Of a stretch of DNA of 64,000 nt, positions 37,437 to 46,140 are shown piece after piece; position 1 is the first letter of the stretch; each line of letters starts with the position of its first letter. A model generated the notes under the pieces. It was not told where the DNA came from. It saw nothing but the letters and a program-made list of their open reading frames with translations, and did not search any database. The stretch lies in NCBI RefSeq assembly GCF_003131205.1, contig NZ_QFFY01000005.1:124001-188000 (forward strand), in the 5' to 3' direction. This DNA is from Occallatibacter savannae (lineage in GTDB: Bacteria > Acidobacteriota > Terriglobia > Terriglobales > Acidobacteriaceae). The position numbers and the translations under genes were made by a program.

Positions 37437-38499
37437 GAAGAACCGCCGAAGTGTTTGCCAGGGCAAGCACGGCTGGGCTGGGCTCGTAAGCGGGGACCAG
37501 CTCGGTCAGTGAGTGCAGAGCCGCTTTGACGTCGCGTGTCTTCAGGCTGTCCTTAACAGATTGCAACTGGTGATGTATTGAGCGACGCGCAGTGGTTGCC
37601 GCCGCGATACGAACGATTCCGGAAGCAGGGTCGCCATTCGCGATTTCGTCATCGGCCCAAAGCTGCTCTGACATCTTTTCGCCGATGCGAAGGCCGGTGA
37701 ACTCGATAGCGATGTTGCGTTCCGGCGCGAGGGCCTTTGCCATAAAGGAGGCGAGGTCTGCGATGCGATGGGCCCTGGTGAGCAGAGGGATGATGATGGA
37801 GGCTCGGTCCGGCGACGATGCCGCAGAGACAAGCAACTCCACGGCTTCCGCAAGCGTGAGGAAATAGCGTTCTGCGGCGCTGTCTGTTACGGTGAGAGGC
37901 CGGCCGGCAGCGATCTGTTGCGCGAAGACTTCGCTGACGCTCCCGCGAGAGCCGAGCACGTTCGCAAGCCGAACCACAACTCCGTTGGAAGCGAGGACGA
38001 TCTTCTCCGCGACATGTTTTGTCGCGCCCATGACGGAGCGTGGAGCGACGGCTTTGTCGGTGGAGAGCAGCAGGATGCGAGCGCCGTGCTCGACTGCGGC
38101 ATCGGCTAGCGCCGCTGTTCCGACGACGTTGTTGGCGATCGCGGAGAGGGGCTGCTCTTCCAGCATGGGCACGTGTTTGAAGGCCGCTGTGTGAATGACC
38201 GTGGCCGGTCTGTGTCTTGCGAAGATCTCTGCGAGGAGTTCACGATCGGCGACGTTGCCGAGGTAGGAGGTGTGGCTGCCCCATGATGGAAGCGAAGGTT
38301 GAAGCTCGTAGAGGCCGGCCTCGGAGGAATCGAGGAGAATGAGTTCGACGCCAGCGTGCGCCAGCCGGGAGACAACCCCTGAGCCAATGGATCCTGCGGC
38401 ACCGGTGACCAGAACGGGTCTTTGCCTAAGCTCGGCGAGATTTTCCATGGACGCTGCCGGCAGCGGCTGACGCTGCAGGAAGGCGTACCAATCAAGCAT
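37429..38499 (-). CDS. Nucleotide-sugar 4,6-dehydratase (FlaA1/CapD-like SDR)
   Basis: 356 residues from the ATG at 38499 (MLDWYAFLQRQPL); the track start at 38625 has no homologous leader. NAD-binding GxxGxxG in PVLVTGAAGSIGSGVV, TVIHTAAFKHVPMLEEQPLSAIANNVVGT, and the active-site segment LLSTDKAVAPRSVMGATKHVAEKIV, typical of UDP-GlcNAc 4,6-dehydratases without membrane domain. It also has RYFLTLAEAVELL and GLRIGEKMSEQLW. Family knowledge: makes UDP-4-keto-6-deoxy-N-acetylhexosamine. First gene of a three-gene unit; the region up to the divergent gene at 38719 holds its promoter. Confidence 0.9.
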   Translation of the reverse strand: MLDWYAFLQRQPLPAASMENLAELRQRPVLVTGAAGSIGSGVVSRLAHAGVELILLDSSEAGLYELQPSLPSWGSHTSYLGNVADRELLAEIFARHRPATVIHTAAFKHVPMLEEQPLSAIANNVVGTAALADAAVEHGARILLLSTDKAVAPRSVMGATKHVAEKIVLASNGVVVRLANVLGSRGSVSEVFAQQIAAGRPLTVTDSAAERYFLTLAEAVELLVSAASSPDRASIIIPLLTRAHRIADLASFMAKALAPERNIAIEFTGLRIGEKMSEQLWADDEIANGDPASGIVRIAAATTARRSIHHQLQSVKDSLKTRDVKAALHSLTELVPAYEPSPAVLALANTSAVLHG

Positions 38500-38718
38500 G
38501 CCGGACGAAGGGATCACTGAGCGAAGTATAAATTGACGGCGGATGGCGCGATTGCCGCTGGAGCGGCCGAGTTGAGCCCCATGGAAACGCCTGCTTATAG
38601 CTTTGGCGGTATGGAAGCCGCTCATTTGCTGCGGCTTCTGACGTAACCCTCAACTCGCATACACTGAGATGTTCCGCAATATGCAGTCTGTCAGTGGCCG
38701 GCTGCTCGGGAGTAAGAC

Positions 38719-41700
38719 TTGGCAAACGACTCTATGCGACGGACCCTGCAGTTCACACTTTCCATCCTGGCTGTCGCCCTTACGGCCGAGGCGCAGGCGC
38801 ACTTCAACCTCGACGCGGTGCGTTTGAATAATCGCGGTGTCGCGCTGATGGGGCAGCAGTTTACGGAGAAGGCAGAGCAGTCGTTCGCGGAGTCGTTCCA
38901 GAAAGATCCCAAGCTTGCGCAGGCCGCGATCAACGAGGGCATTGCGTTGATGACGCTGCAGAAGGTCGATGAGGCCAAGAAAGTGTTGAAGCAGGCCATT
39001 GCGCTCGATCCCAACAATCCTCAGGCCTGGTACAACCTGGGGCTTGCGCAACACGCGGACAATGAGCTTGACGATGCTCTGAAGAGCTTTCAACAGGCAG
39101 TGAAGCTCGATCCGCATGATGTGGATTCCTACTACTTTGAAGGGGTGTGCTATCGAGAGCTGAAACAGTTCGACAAGGCGATTGAAGCGCTGAAGAAAGC
39201 CTTATCAATCCAGCCACTGCATGCTTCTTCGGAGTTCGCGCTGGCGCGAGCGTTGCAGGCGACTGGAGACAAGGAAGGGGCCAAGGAGCACTTCAAGCTC
39301 TTTCAGCACATGACGAGCACGAAGATCTCGGCGGCGATCGGGCTGGCGTATGGAGAGCAGGGGCACTACTCGACCGTGACTCCAGTAGAGGAGCCGCAGG
39401 AAAAGCAACGAGCGATGATTCCGGTGAAGCTGGCGGCGGAGACCATGGGCCCGAGAGGAACGACCGCCGCGACGGGCGGAGCCTGCATGCTGGATGTGAC
39501 CGGCTCGGGGCAGATGGACTTAGTGCTGACGCAAGCGGGCCCGAAGGCGATACGCGTTTTGCATCGGACGAAAGGGGGAGCATTCGAAGATGTCGAAACG
39601 ACGGCTGCGGGGCTTGGGCTCTCGGGGCGCGCGGTGGCATGCGCGGTGGGCGACTATGACTCAGACAATCTGAATGATCTCGCGGTTGCGACGGATGAGG
39701 GAGTGCACCTTTTTCGCAACCTCGGAAAAGGGAAGTTTGAGGATGTGACCGCGGAGGCGGGCCTCGGACAACGGAACCACTCAACGGGGATCACCTTCAT
39801 CGACTTCGACCACGATGGCGATCTCGATCTGTTCATCACGGGATCGGCTCTGAAAGACGGCGACGAGTCGAACGTGCTGTGGCGCAACAACGGCAACAAG
39901 ACATTCACTGAATGGACGGAACCTGCAGGTCTGGGTGGCGCGGGAAAGACAGCATCATCGATACTCACGGACTTCAACAACGACCGGGCGGTGGACATTG
40001 CTGTGACGGGTGAAGGGCCCGCGCCCGTGCTCTTCGTGAATCCGCGCGAGGGGAAGTATCCGCAGCAGCCGCTGTATAACGAGAAACTCTCCGCTACGGA
40101 GGGCATCGCGGTTCTCGATTTTGACAAAGACGGGTGGATGGATATCGCGGTTACCCATGCCGGCGCGCCAGGTGTAACGCTGTGGCGCAACGTCGCGGAT
40201 CCTCAGAATGGGGGGCGTAGATTTGAGCGCGTCGCGCTGCCGCTGGCGGGTGCAACAGGCGGGTGGGGCCTGACGGCAGTTGATATCGATAACGACGGGT
40301 GGATCGACCTTGCCGCGATCGTGCAGACGGGCGCGGGGCCGCGCGCGAAGGTCTTCCGCAACAGAGGGGATGGCTCGTTTGAGGATGTTAGCCGTGCGCT
40401 GGGGCTGGACAGCCTGGTGTTGAAAGCTCCGCGCGGATTGATCGCGGCGGATGTGGATGGCGATGGCGCTTCGGATTTGATGGTGACGCAGGTGGACGCT
40501 GCTCCGATTCTTCTGCGCAATCAGGGAGCGAACAAGAACCACTTTGTGCGGCTTGACCTGGGCGGATATGCAGACAACAAGACTGCGCTCGGGTCCAAAG
40601 TGGAGATCTTTGCCAACGGGCAGTGGCAGAAGTGGGAACTGGCCGGCGCATCGGGGCTGGCGACGCAGGCCCCGCCTCAGATTCTTGCGGGCCTGGGCAC
40701 AGCGGACCACATTGACCTGCTGCGCATTCTGTGGCCCACGGGCATCCTCCAGGATGAAATCGATCTGCCGCACACATCCGTGATCGCGATGAAGGAGGCG
40801 GATCGCCGCGGAAGCTCGTGTCCGGTTCTGTTTGCATGGGATGGCCACAAGTACAAGCTGGTGACGGATGTTATCGGGGCGGCGGTGGTAGGGCACTGGT
40901 TCACGCCGACGCGCCGCAATATTCCAAATTCGGGTGAGTGGATCAAGGTGGACGGCGATCGGGTTGCGCCGGTTGACGGAAAGCTTAGCATGCGTTTCAT
41001 TGAGCCGATGGAAGAGGTGAACTACATCGACGAGCTGCGGCTTGTTGCGGTGGATCATCCGGCGGATGTGGAGGTGAACCCGGACGAGAGGTTCCTCGAT
41101 GACCCGCCGTTTGCTTCGGGCCGGGTGGTGGCATCTCGCTCGGCAAGGCTGCCGGCTGCAGCATGGGATGGGATCGGGAATGAAGTCACGCAGATTCTGA
41201 GCCGCCGCGATCACAGGTTTGCGAGCGGATTCACGGCTACTCCGTACGACGGATTTGCGAACACGCACTCTCTGACGCTAGATCTCGGTGAGGTAGACAC
41301 TCAGGCGCCGCTCAGGCTGCTGATGACCGGGTATGTGAATTACTTCAGCGCAAGCTCGCTGTACGGGGCATGGCAGGCGGGCATCAAGCCTATCTCGCCC
41401 TACGTTGAAGCGCAGCGAGCGGACGGGTCGTGGCAGAGAGTTCCCGGTGAGGCGGGATTCCCGGCCGGCCTGCAGCGCACGATCGTGGTTGATTTGACGG
41501 ATAAGCTGGCGGCTGGAACGCGGAAGATCCGGCTGGTTTCGAATCTGGAGATCTTCTGGGATCAGGTTCTGATCGATAACAATCCTGAGGGTGAAACGCG
41601 CGCGACGGATGTGCCTTTGGCGCTGGCGACGGAGCGCTTCCGTGGTTATCCGACGCAGATCGACGGGAAGAGCCCGGGCGATCTCGATTACGATTACGAT

Positions 41701-42183
41701 CGCGTGAGCCTCACCGGGCCATTCCAGCATCAACGCGGCAACTACACGCGGCTCGGGGACGTGACCGCACTGGTGAAGGGGATTGACGATCGCTACGCCA
41801 TCTTCGGCAGCGGGGAAGAGATTGCCGTCGAGTTTGATTCGTCGAAGCTGCCATCGTTGAAGCCGGACTGGAAGCGCGATTACTTCTTCTATGCAAACGG
41901 GTATGTGAAGGATATGGACTGGTGGGACGCCATGCCATTTACGGTGTCGCAGCTACCGTTCCACGAGATGAGTAAGTATCCGTATCCCGCGACGGAGAAG
42001 TTTCCGGACGGCGCATCCGCGATCGACTACCAGCTGGACTACAACGACCGGTTTGACTCGGGAGAGCCGGTGCGCTCGTACCGGTTCGATTACAAGCTGA
42101 TGCCGTCGACTCCAGCGGACGACACGAATTGCGGGCCTGCGAGTCCGGCGTGTCCGTCTGCCTCGGCGCGAACGAAACCATGA
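38719..42183 (+). CDS. Giant exported TPR / FG-GAP / ASPIC-UnbV protein
   Basis: 1154 residues. Start: TTG at 38719 has GGGAG six nt upstream; an ATG at 38734 (MRRTLQFTLSILAVALTAEAQA) is the alternative. After the signal peptide come TPR repeats (about 35-230), FG-GAP/VCBS repeats with calcium-loop motifs (GDYDSDNLNDLAV, DFDHDGDLDLFI, DFDKDGWMDIAV, DIDNDGWIDLAA; about 255-600) and an ASPIC/UnbV domain (NHFVRLDLGGYADNKTALGSKVEIF, about 605-680). A further ~460-residue C-terminal part (CPVLFAWDGHKYKLVTDVIGAA, FWDQVLIDNN) belongs to no domain I know. It overlaps the amidase by ATGA. Predicted periplasmic or surface; function unknown. Confidence 0.88.
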   Translation: MANDSMRRTLQFTLSILAVALTAEAQAHFNLDAVRLNNRGVALMGQQFTEKAEQSFAESFQKDPKLAQAAINEGIALMTLQKVDEAKKVLKQAIALDPNNPQAWYNLGLAQHADNELDDALKSFQQAVKLDPHDVDSYYFEGVCYRELKQFDKAIEALKKALSIQPLHASSEFALARALQATGDKEGAKEHFKLFQHMTSTKISAAIGLAYGEQGHYSTVTPVEEPQEKQRAMIPVKLAAETMGPRGTTAATGGACMLDVTGSGQMDLVLTQAGPKAIRVLHRTKGGAFEDVETTAAGLGLSGRAVACAVGDYDSDNLNDLAVATDEGVHLFRNLGKGKFEDVTAEAGLGQRNHSTGITFIDFDHDGDLDLFITGSALKDGDESNVLWRNNGNKTFTEWTEPAGLGGAGKTASSILTDFNNDRAVDIAVTGEGPAPVLFVNPREGKYPQQPLYNEKLSATEGIAVLDFDKDGWMDIAVTHAGAPGVTLWRNVADPQNGGRRFERVALPLAGATGGWGLTAVDIDNDGWIDLAAIVQTGAGPRAKVFRNRGDGSFEDVSRALGLDSLVLKAPRGLIAADVDGDGASDLMVTQVDAAPILLRNQGANKNHFVRLDLGGYADNKTALGSKVEIFANGQWQKWELAGASGLATQAPPQILAGLGTADHIDLLRILWPTGILQDEIDLPHTSVIAMKEADRRGSSCPVLFAWDGHKYKLVTDVIGAAVVGHWFTPTRRNIPNSGEWIKVDGDRVAPVDGKLSMRFIEPMEEVNYIDELRLVAVDHPADVEVNPDERFLDDPPFASGRVVASRSARLPAAAWDGIGNEVTQILSRRDHRFASGFTATPYDGFANTHSLTLDLGEVDTQAPLRLLMTGYVNYFSASSLYGAWQAGIKPISPYVEAQRADGSWQRVPGEAGFPAGLQRTIVVDLTDKLAAGTRKIRLVSNLEIFWDQVLIDNNPEGETRATDVPLALATERFRGYPTQIDGKSPGDLDYDYDRVSLTGPFQHQRGNYTRLGDVTALVKGIDDRYAIFGSGEEIAVEFDSSKLPSLKPDWKRDYFFYANGYVKDMDWWDAMPFTVSQLPFHEMSKYPYPATEKFPDGASAIDYQLDYNDRFDSGEPVRSYRFDYKLMPSTPADDTNCGPASPACPSASARTKP

Positions 42184-43616
42184 CCGATCTGGTTCTGCAA
42201 CCTGCAACTGCTCAGTTGCGGATGCTCGCGGCTGGCGAGGTCTCGATTGCGGAGCTCTCCGAAGCCCATATCCGGCGGATTGAGCGGCTGAATCCGGCGC
42301 TCAATGCTTTTGCGGATTTCGACCCTGAACGCGTGCGCGAGCAGGCTCGCAGGCTCGAGGAGCAGCCGAAGGCGACACGCGGGCCACTGCACGGAATCCC
42401 TGTCACGGTGAAGTCTTCGATTGCGACAGCGGGGTACAAATGCGAGATCGGGAGCCACAATCACGAGGGTGAGATTCCGCGGGAGGACGCGGTCGTTGTG
42501 GCGCGGCTGCGCGCAGCGGGAGCGTTGATTCTGGGCACCACGAATTGCCCGGAGTTTCTGATGGCGTATGAGACGGCCAATGATCTACATGGGCGGACAA
42601 AGAATCCTTGGGATCTAGAGCGAACGCCGGGCGGGTCGAGCGGCGGAGAGTCGGCGGCGATTGCGGTGGGGATGTCGGCCGCGGGATTGGGCTCTGACAG
42701 CGGCGGATCGGTTCGCGTGCCGGCGCACTTCACGGGCATTTGTTCGCTGAAGCCGACGCCGGGACGGTTCCCGGGGCGGGGTCACCTGCCGCCTTGCGTA
42801 GGGCCCTTTTCGACATTGGGTGCGATTGGGCCGATGGCACGGACCATGGAAGATGTTCAACTGATGTTCGAGGCGCTCGGAGGGCAGGACGATGCCGATC
42901 CATCGAGCCCTCCGGTGCAAAGGCGCGGGCCGACGCTAGATGATCTTCGTACTCAATGCGTCGGATTTTTCGAAGATGACGGCATGATGCCGGTGACGCA
43001 GGAAACGCGTGCGGCGGTGACCGCAGCGGCGGATGCGCTGCGAAAGGCTGGATTCCGAGTGGAGCGGTTCCGACCGAGTACGCTTGAGCAGTTGCGAAAG
43101 CTTTGGTGGACGTTTTTTGTTCAGTGCGGAGCCATGTTCTACGAGCCGGAGGTACGCGGCAGGCGGGAGCGGTTGAGCCCGATCTTCCGGGAGTTTCTTG
43201 ACATCGCAGATGAGTCTGGTCCGCTTACGGCTGGAGAACTGCTCAATGCATGGGCCGAAATGGATCTGATTCGAGCGAAGACGCTGGAAGAGATGCGCAA
43301 CTATCCGGTTGTGCTTTGTCCAGTGGCGAGTGTTCCGGCCTGGAAGCATGGCGAGCGCGAATGGATGATCGGTGGGCAGCGCGTTCGTTATCTCGATTCT
43401 GTTCGCTACACCCAGTGGTTTAATGTGCTGGGTGCGCCGGCGGCGGTGGTTCCAGTAGGGCGCTGGGGCGAGGGGTTGCCCATCGGAGTCCAGATCGCCG
43501 CGCGACCCTTTGAAGATGAAGTAGCTGTGGGGGTCGCGGCAGTTCTTGATCGGGAATTCGGCTTTTCCGCTCCGCCGCTAGCGCGCGGGCAGGAATTCCG
43601 GCGCGATATCGGGTGA
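42180..43616 (+). CDS. Amidase (amidase-signature family)
   Basis: 478 residues from the ATG at 42180, which overlaps the preceding TGA (ATGA), so translation is coupled. The Ser-cisSer-Lys triad is complete: Lys78 in GIPVTVKSS, Ser153 in the TPGGSSGGESAA loop, nucleophile Ser177 in GSDSGGSVRVPA. The C-terminal half includes YTQWFNVLGAPAAVVPVG. Family knowledge: hydrolyses carboxamides to acid and ammonia; substrates range from small aliphatic or aromatic amides to peptide amides and Glu-tRNA. No signal peptide, so cytoplasmic. Not GatA-like by context because no gatB/gatC is present. Confidence 0.93.
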   Translation: MTDLVLQPATAQLRMLAAGEVSIAELSEAHIRRIERLNPALNAFADFDPERVREQARRLEEQPKATRGPLHGIPVTVKSSIATAGYKCEIGSHNHEGEIPREDAVVVARLRAAGALILGTTNCPEFLMAYETANDLHGRTKNPWDLERTPGGSSGGESAAIAVGMSAAGLGSDSGGSVRVPAHFTGICSLKPTPGRFPGRGHLPPCVGPFSTLGAIGPMARTMEDVQLMFEALGGQDDADPSSPPVQRRGPTLDDLRTQCVGFFEDDGMMPVTQETRAAVTAAADALRKAGFRVERFRPSTLEQLRKLWWTFFVQCGAMFYEPEVRGRRERLSPIFREFLDIADESGPLTAGELLNAWAEMDLIRAKTLEEMRNYPVVLCPVASVPAWKHGEREWMIGGQRVRYLDSVRYTQWFNVLGAPAAVVPVGRWGEGLPIGVQIAARPFEDEVAVGVAAVLDREFGFSAPPLARGQEFRRDIG

Positions 43617-43848
43617 TTTCATCAAAAGCAGGCGAATTCGCTGTCACAAACGTTCGGACGTCTGTTTCGATCAGGTCAACTGAACGAGGCTCCAGACTAC
43701 GATCCCGTCATGTTTATCCATCACAGACAGGTGATAAGAGAGGGGTCTAGAACCAGAGTGTGAGGTGCGGCAAGTTGTTGATTCTGCTCCTCAACCTTTG
43801 GATGGAGGCAGGCCAGCGCTGCCGGCGCTACTCTGAGCCTTCCCCGGA

Positions 43849-44730
43849 ATGGAGCGCATACGGGTGCGCGCAAGTTGGCAGGAACGTTTTGCCGAGGCCA
43901 GTGATGTTCTGAAGAGTTCACAACGCCAGCAGACAGTTGTGCGGGTGTTGGATCTTGAGATCGGTGGCAGCGACTTCATCACCATGGCCGGTCCCTGCTC
44001 GGTAGAAACCGAGCAGCAGATTCTCTCCATCGCTGCCCACGTGCGCAAGCAGGGCGCCCGGGTTCTCCGCGGCGGGGCGTTTAAACCGCGCAGTTCTCCC
44101 TATGCGTTTCAAGGACTCGGCCTTGCGGGCCTGAAACTGCTCGCGAAAGCGCGTTCTGAGACAGGTCTTGCCATCGTCACGGAAGTGATGAGCGAGGATG
44201 ATGTTCCGCTTGTCGCCGAATATGCAGACATTTTGCAGATCGGCTCGCGCAGCATGGAGAACTACACACTGATCGAGGCGGCGGCGAGATCAGGTAAGCC
44301 GATCCTGCTGAAGCGCGGCATGATGGCCACGGTTGAAGACCTAATGCGATCTGCGCAACTGGCGATCGGCGCCGGGAATCCGAACGTAATTCTGTGCGAG
44401 CGCGGGATCCGCACCTTCGATAATGCTCTGCGCAACACCTATGACCCGGCGGCTATTGCGCTGCTGAAGCAGATTTCGCATCTTCCGGTCATCGCGGATC
44501 CCAGTCATGCGTGCGGACACCGTGAACTGGTTCCCGCACTGGCCCGCATTGGAGTTGCGGCCGGAGCCGACGGCATGATCGTTGAAGTGCATCCGCAACC
44601 GGAAAAGGCGTGGAGCGATGGGGAGCAGTCGCTCAGCTTTGACGAGTTCGACGGGATGATGGCAATGCTCGAGCCCTACATCGCTCTTCGCGGAGCAGCG
44701 AACCGCACACTTGTGGGGAGAGTTGGATGA
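43849..44730 (+). CDS. aroF: 3-deoxy-7-phosphoheptulonate (DAHP) synthase, type I-beta
   Basis: 293 residues. KDOPS/DAHPS barrel motifs: [70 protein letters not shown] and the metal-binding [12 protein letters not shown]. Family knowledge: condenses PEP and erythrose 4-phosphate in the first shikimate step. It lacks most of the N-terminal ferredoxin-like regulatory domain of ~338-residue homologues, which would remove or alter feedback inhibition. The stop overlaps the next start (ATGA). Its place at the head of an exported-protein operon is unexpected. The 232-nt gap before it shows no gene. Confidence 0.92.
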   Translation: MERIRVRASWQERFAEASDVLKSSQRQQTVVRVLDLEIGGSDFITMAGPCSVETEQQILSIAAHVRKQGARVLRGGAFKPRSSPYAFQGLGLAGLKLLAKARSETGLAIVTEVMSEDDVPLVAEYADILQIGSRSMENYTLIEAAARSGKPILLKRGMMATVEDLMRSAQLAIGAGNPNVILCERGIRTFDNALRNTYDPAAIALLKQISHLPVIADPSHACGHRELVPALARIGVAAGADGMIVEVHPQPEKAWSDGEQSLSFDEFDGMMAMLEPYIALRGAANRTLVGRVG

Positions 44731-46139
44731 AGCTCGGGTTCAAAGTGCATTATGCTGTCGGCTGCCTTGGCATTCTGAGCTTTTCGTGTGGGTTCGCGCC
44801 TCCTCCGTCACAATCGATTGGCGCAGACGTGATTGTCACGGCGGCTCCCATTTACGAGGAACTCGCTGCTGTGCACGGCGGCGAACGATTCCCGCACGGC
44901 GCGAGGCTACTGCTCATCCACAACGGCACGGCGACGCCGCTGCTGCCCGGATTTGCAGGCAGCGCTGATGCGAGCGTTTCGTTTGATGGCTCGGCCGTGT
45001 TGTTCTCCGGCAGGAAAGATGCGGGAGATGCGTGGCAGATCTACGAGCTTACTCTGTCTGATCGCAAGGTACGGCGCATCAGCGAGTCGACGAGCGATGC
45101 CATTCGCCCGCTGTATTTGCCGGGCTGGCGGCTCGTATATGCGCAGAAGAGCGGCGCTCATTTTCAGATGATCTCGGCGCGTCTCGCTGACACCGAGGCG
45201 ATACAGGAGATTGAAGGCAAGGGAGTGCCGACGGCTTTTCCGATCTCCTTTGCGGCGGTGAGTGCCATTCCTTCGGATGTTATGGCCGACGGACGCATTC
45301 TTTTCGAGTCGGGGTTCCCGCTGGGGGAAGGAGGAACTCCCGAGCTATACCTTGCGTACTCCGATGGGTCGGGCGTTGAGTCTTACCGGTGTGATCACCC
45401 CACGAAGGAATTGGACGCTCGTTATGGCGGCCATCAACTTACCTCGGGTGATGTGGTTTTCACACACGGCGCGCGTCTCGCGCGATTCAGCTCACCGATG
45501 GCTCAGGAAGAAGGTATCCCCGCTCCGCCAGCTGACTATGCGGGACGTATCGCCGAAGCCGGATCAGGTGACTGGCTCTTCAGCGTGCGAAAATCTGTGA
45601 CCGACAGCTTTGCGCTGAAACTCTGGAGGCCCGGCTCGCCGGGCTTGCGATCCTTCTTCGCGCAGACCGGGTCGAATCTGATTGATCCGGTCCTCGTGGC
45701 TGCACGCAACAGACCGCGCCGACATCCCTCTGCTTTGCACGACTGGGATTACGCCAATCTTCTGGCGCTCGACACTCGAATTTCTCGCGACGGTCCGCTT
45801 ACTGCGGCTCCGGCGAGCGTGCGGCTCGAGACACGAGACGATTCCGGACGCGCCGTTACGATGGGCACTGCTCCGGTCGAGGCGGATGGATCCTTCTTCG
45901 TCAAGGCTCCGGCGGATCGACCGATTCGGTTCGCGCTTCTTGACGCGAGAGGAGAAATTATCCGCCAGGAGCACGGCTGGTTCTGGAGTCGCCGCGGCGA
46001 GCAGAGGTATTGCGTAGGTTGTCACGCTGGCCCTGAGCATGCGCCGGAGAATCGCGTGCCGGCTGTTCTGACGCGAACGACAATGCCGGTGGATCTTACG
46101 GGCACGGCTTCGCAGCAGCCGCAAAGGGGAGGGAACTAG
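44727..46139 (+). CDS. Exported beta-propeller protein with a C-terminal haem motif
   Basis: 470 residues; start ATG overlaps the DAHP synthase stop, with GGGAGAG upstream. An export signal (GCLGILSFSCGFA; lipoprotein-like Cys) precedes TolB/PD40-like repeats (SFDGSAVLFSGRKDAGDAWQIYELTL, MADGRILFESGFPLGEGGTPELYLAYSDGSG). The end has VEADGSFFVKAPADRPIRFALLDARG and then one c-haem site CVGCHAG (about 428-432) and PEN. This order resembles the middle/C-terminal arrangement of hydrazine-synthase-alpha-like proteins, but with one haem only and no reason to infer hydrazine chemistry. Predicted periplasmic redox or binding protein. Confidence 0.7.
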   Translation: MKLGFKVHYAVGCLGILSFSCGFAPPPSQSIGADVIVTAAPIYEELAAVHGGERFPHGARLLLIHNGTATPLLPGFAGSADASVSFDGSAVLFSGRKDAGDAWQIYELTLSDRKVRRISESTSDAIRPLYLPGWRLVYAQKSGAHFQMISARLADTEAIQEIEGKGVPTAFPISFAAVSAIPSDVMADGRILFESGFPLGEGGTPELYLAYSDGSGVESYRCDHPTKELDARYGGHQLTSGDVVFTHGARLARFSSPMAQEEGIPAPPADYAGRIAEAGSGDWLFSVRKSVTDSFALKLWRPGSPGLRSFFAQTGSNLIDPVLVAARNRPRRHPSALHDWDYANLLALDTRISRDGPLTAAPASVRLETRDDSGRAVTMGTAPVEADGSFFVKAPADRPIRFALLDARGEIIRQEHGWFWSRRGEQRYCVGCHAGPEHAPENRVPAVLTRTTMPVDLTGTASQQPQRGGN

Positions 46140-46140
46140 G

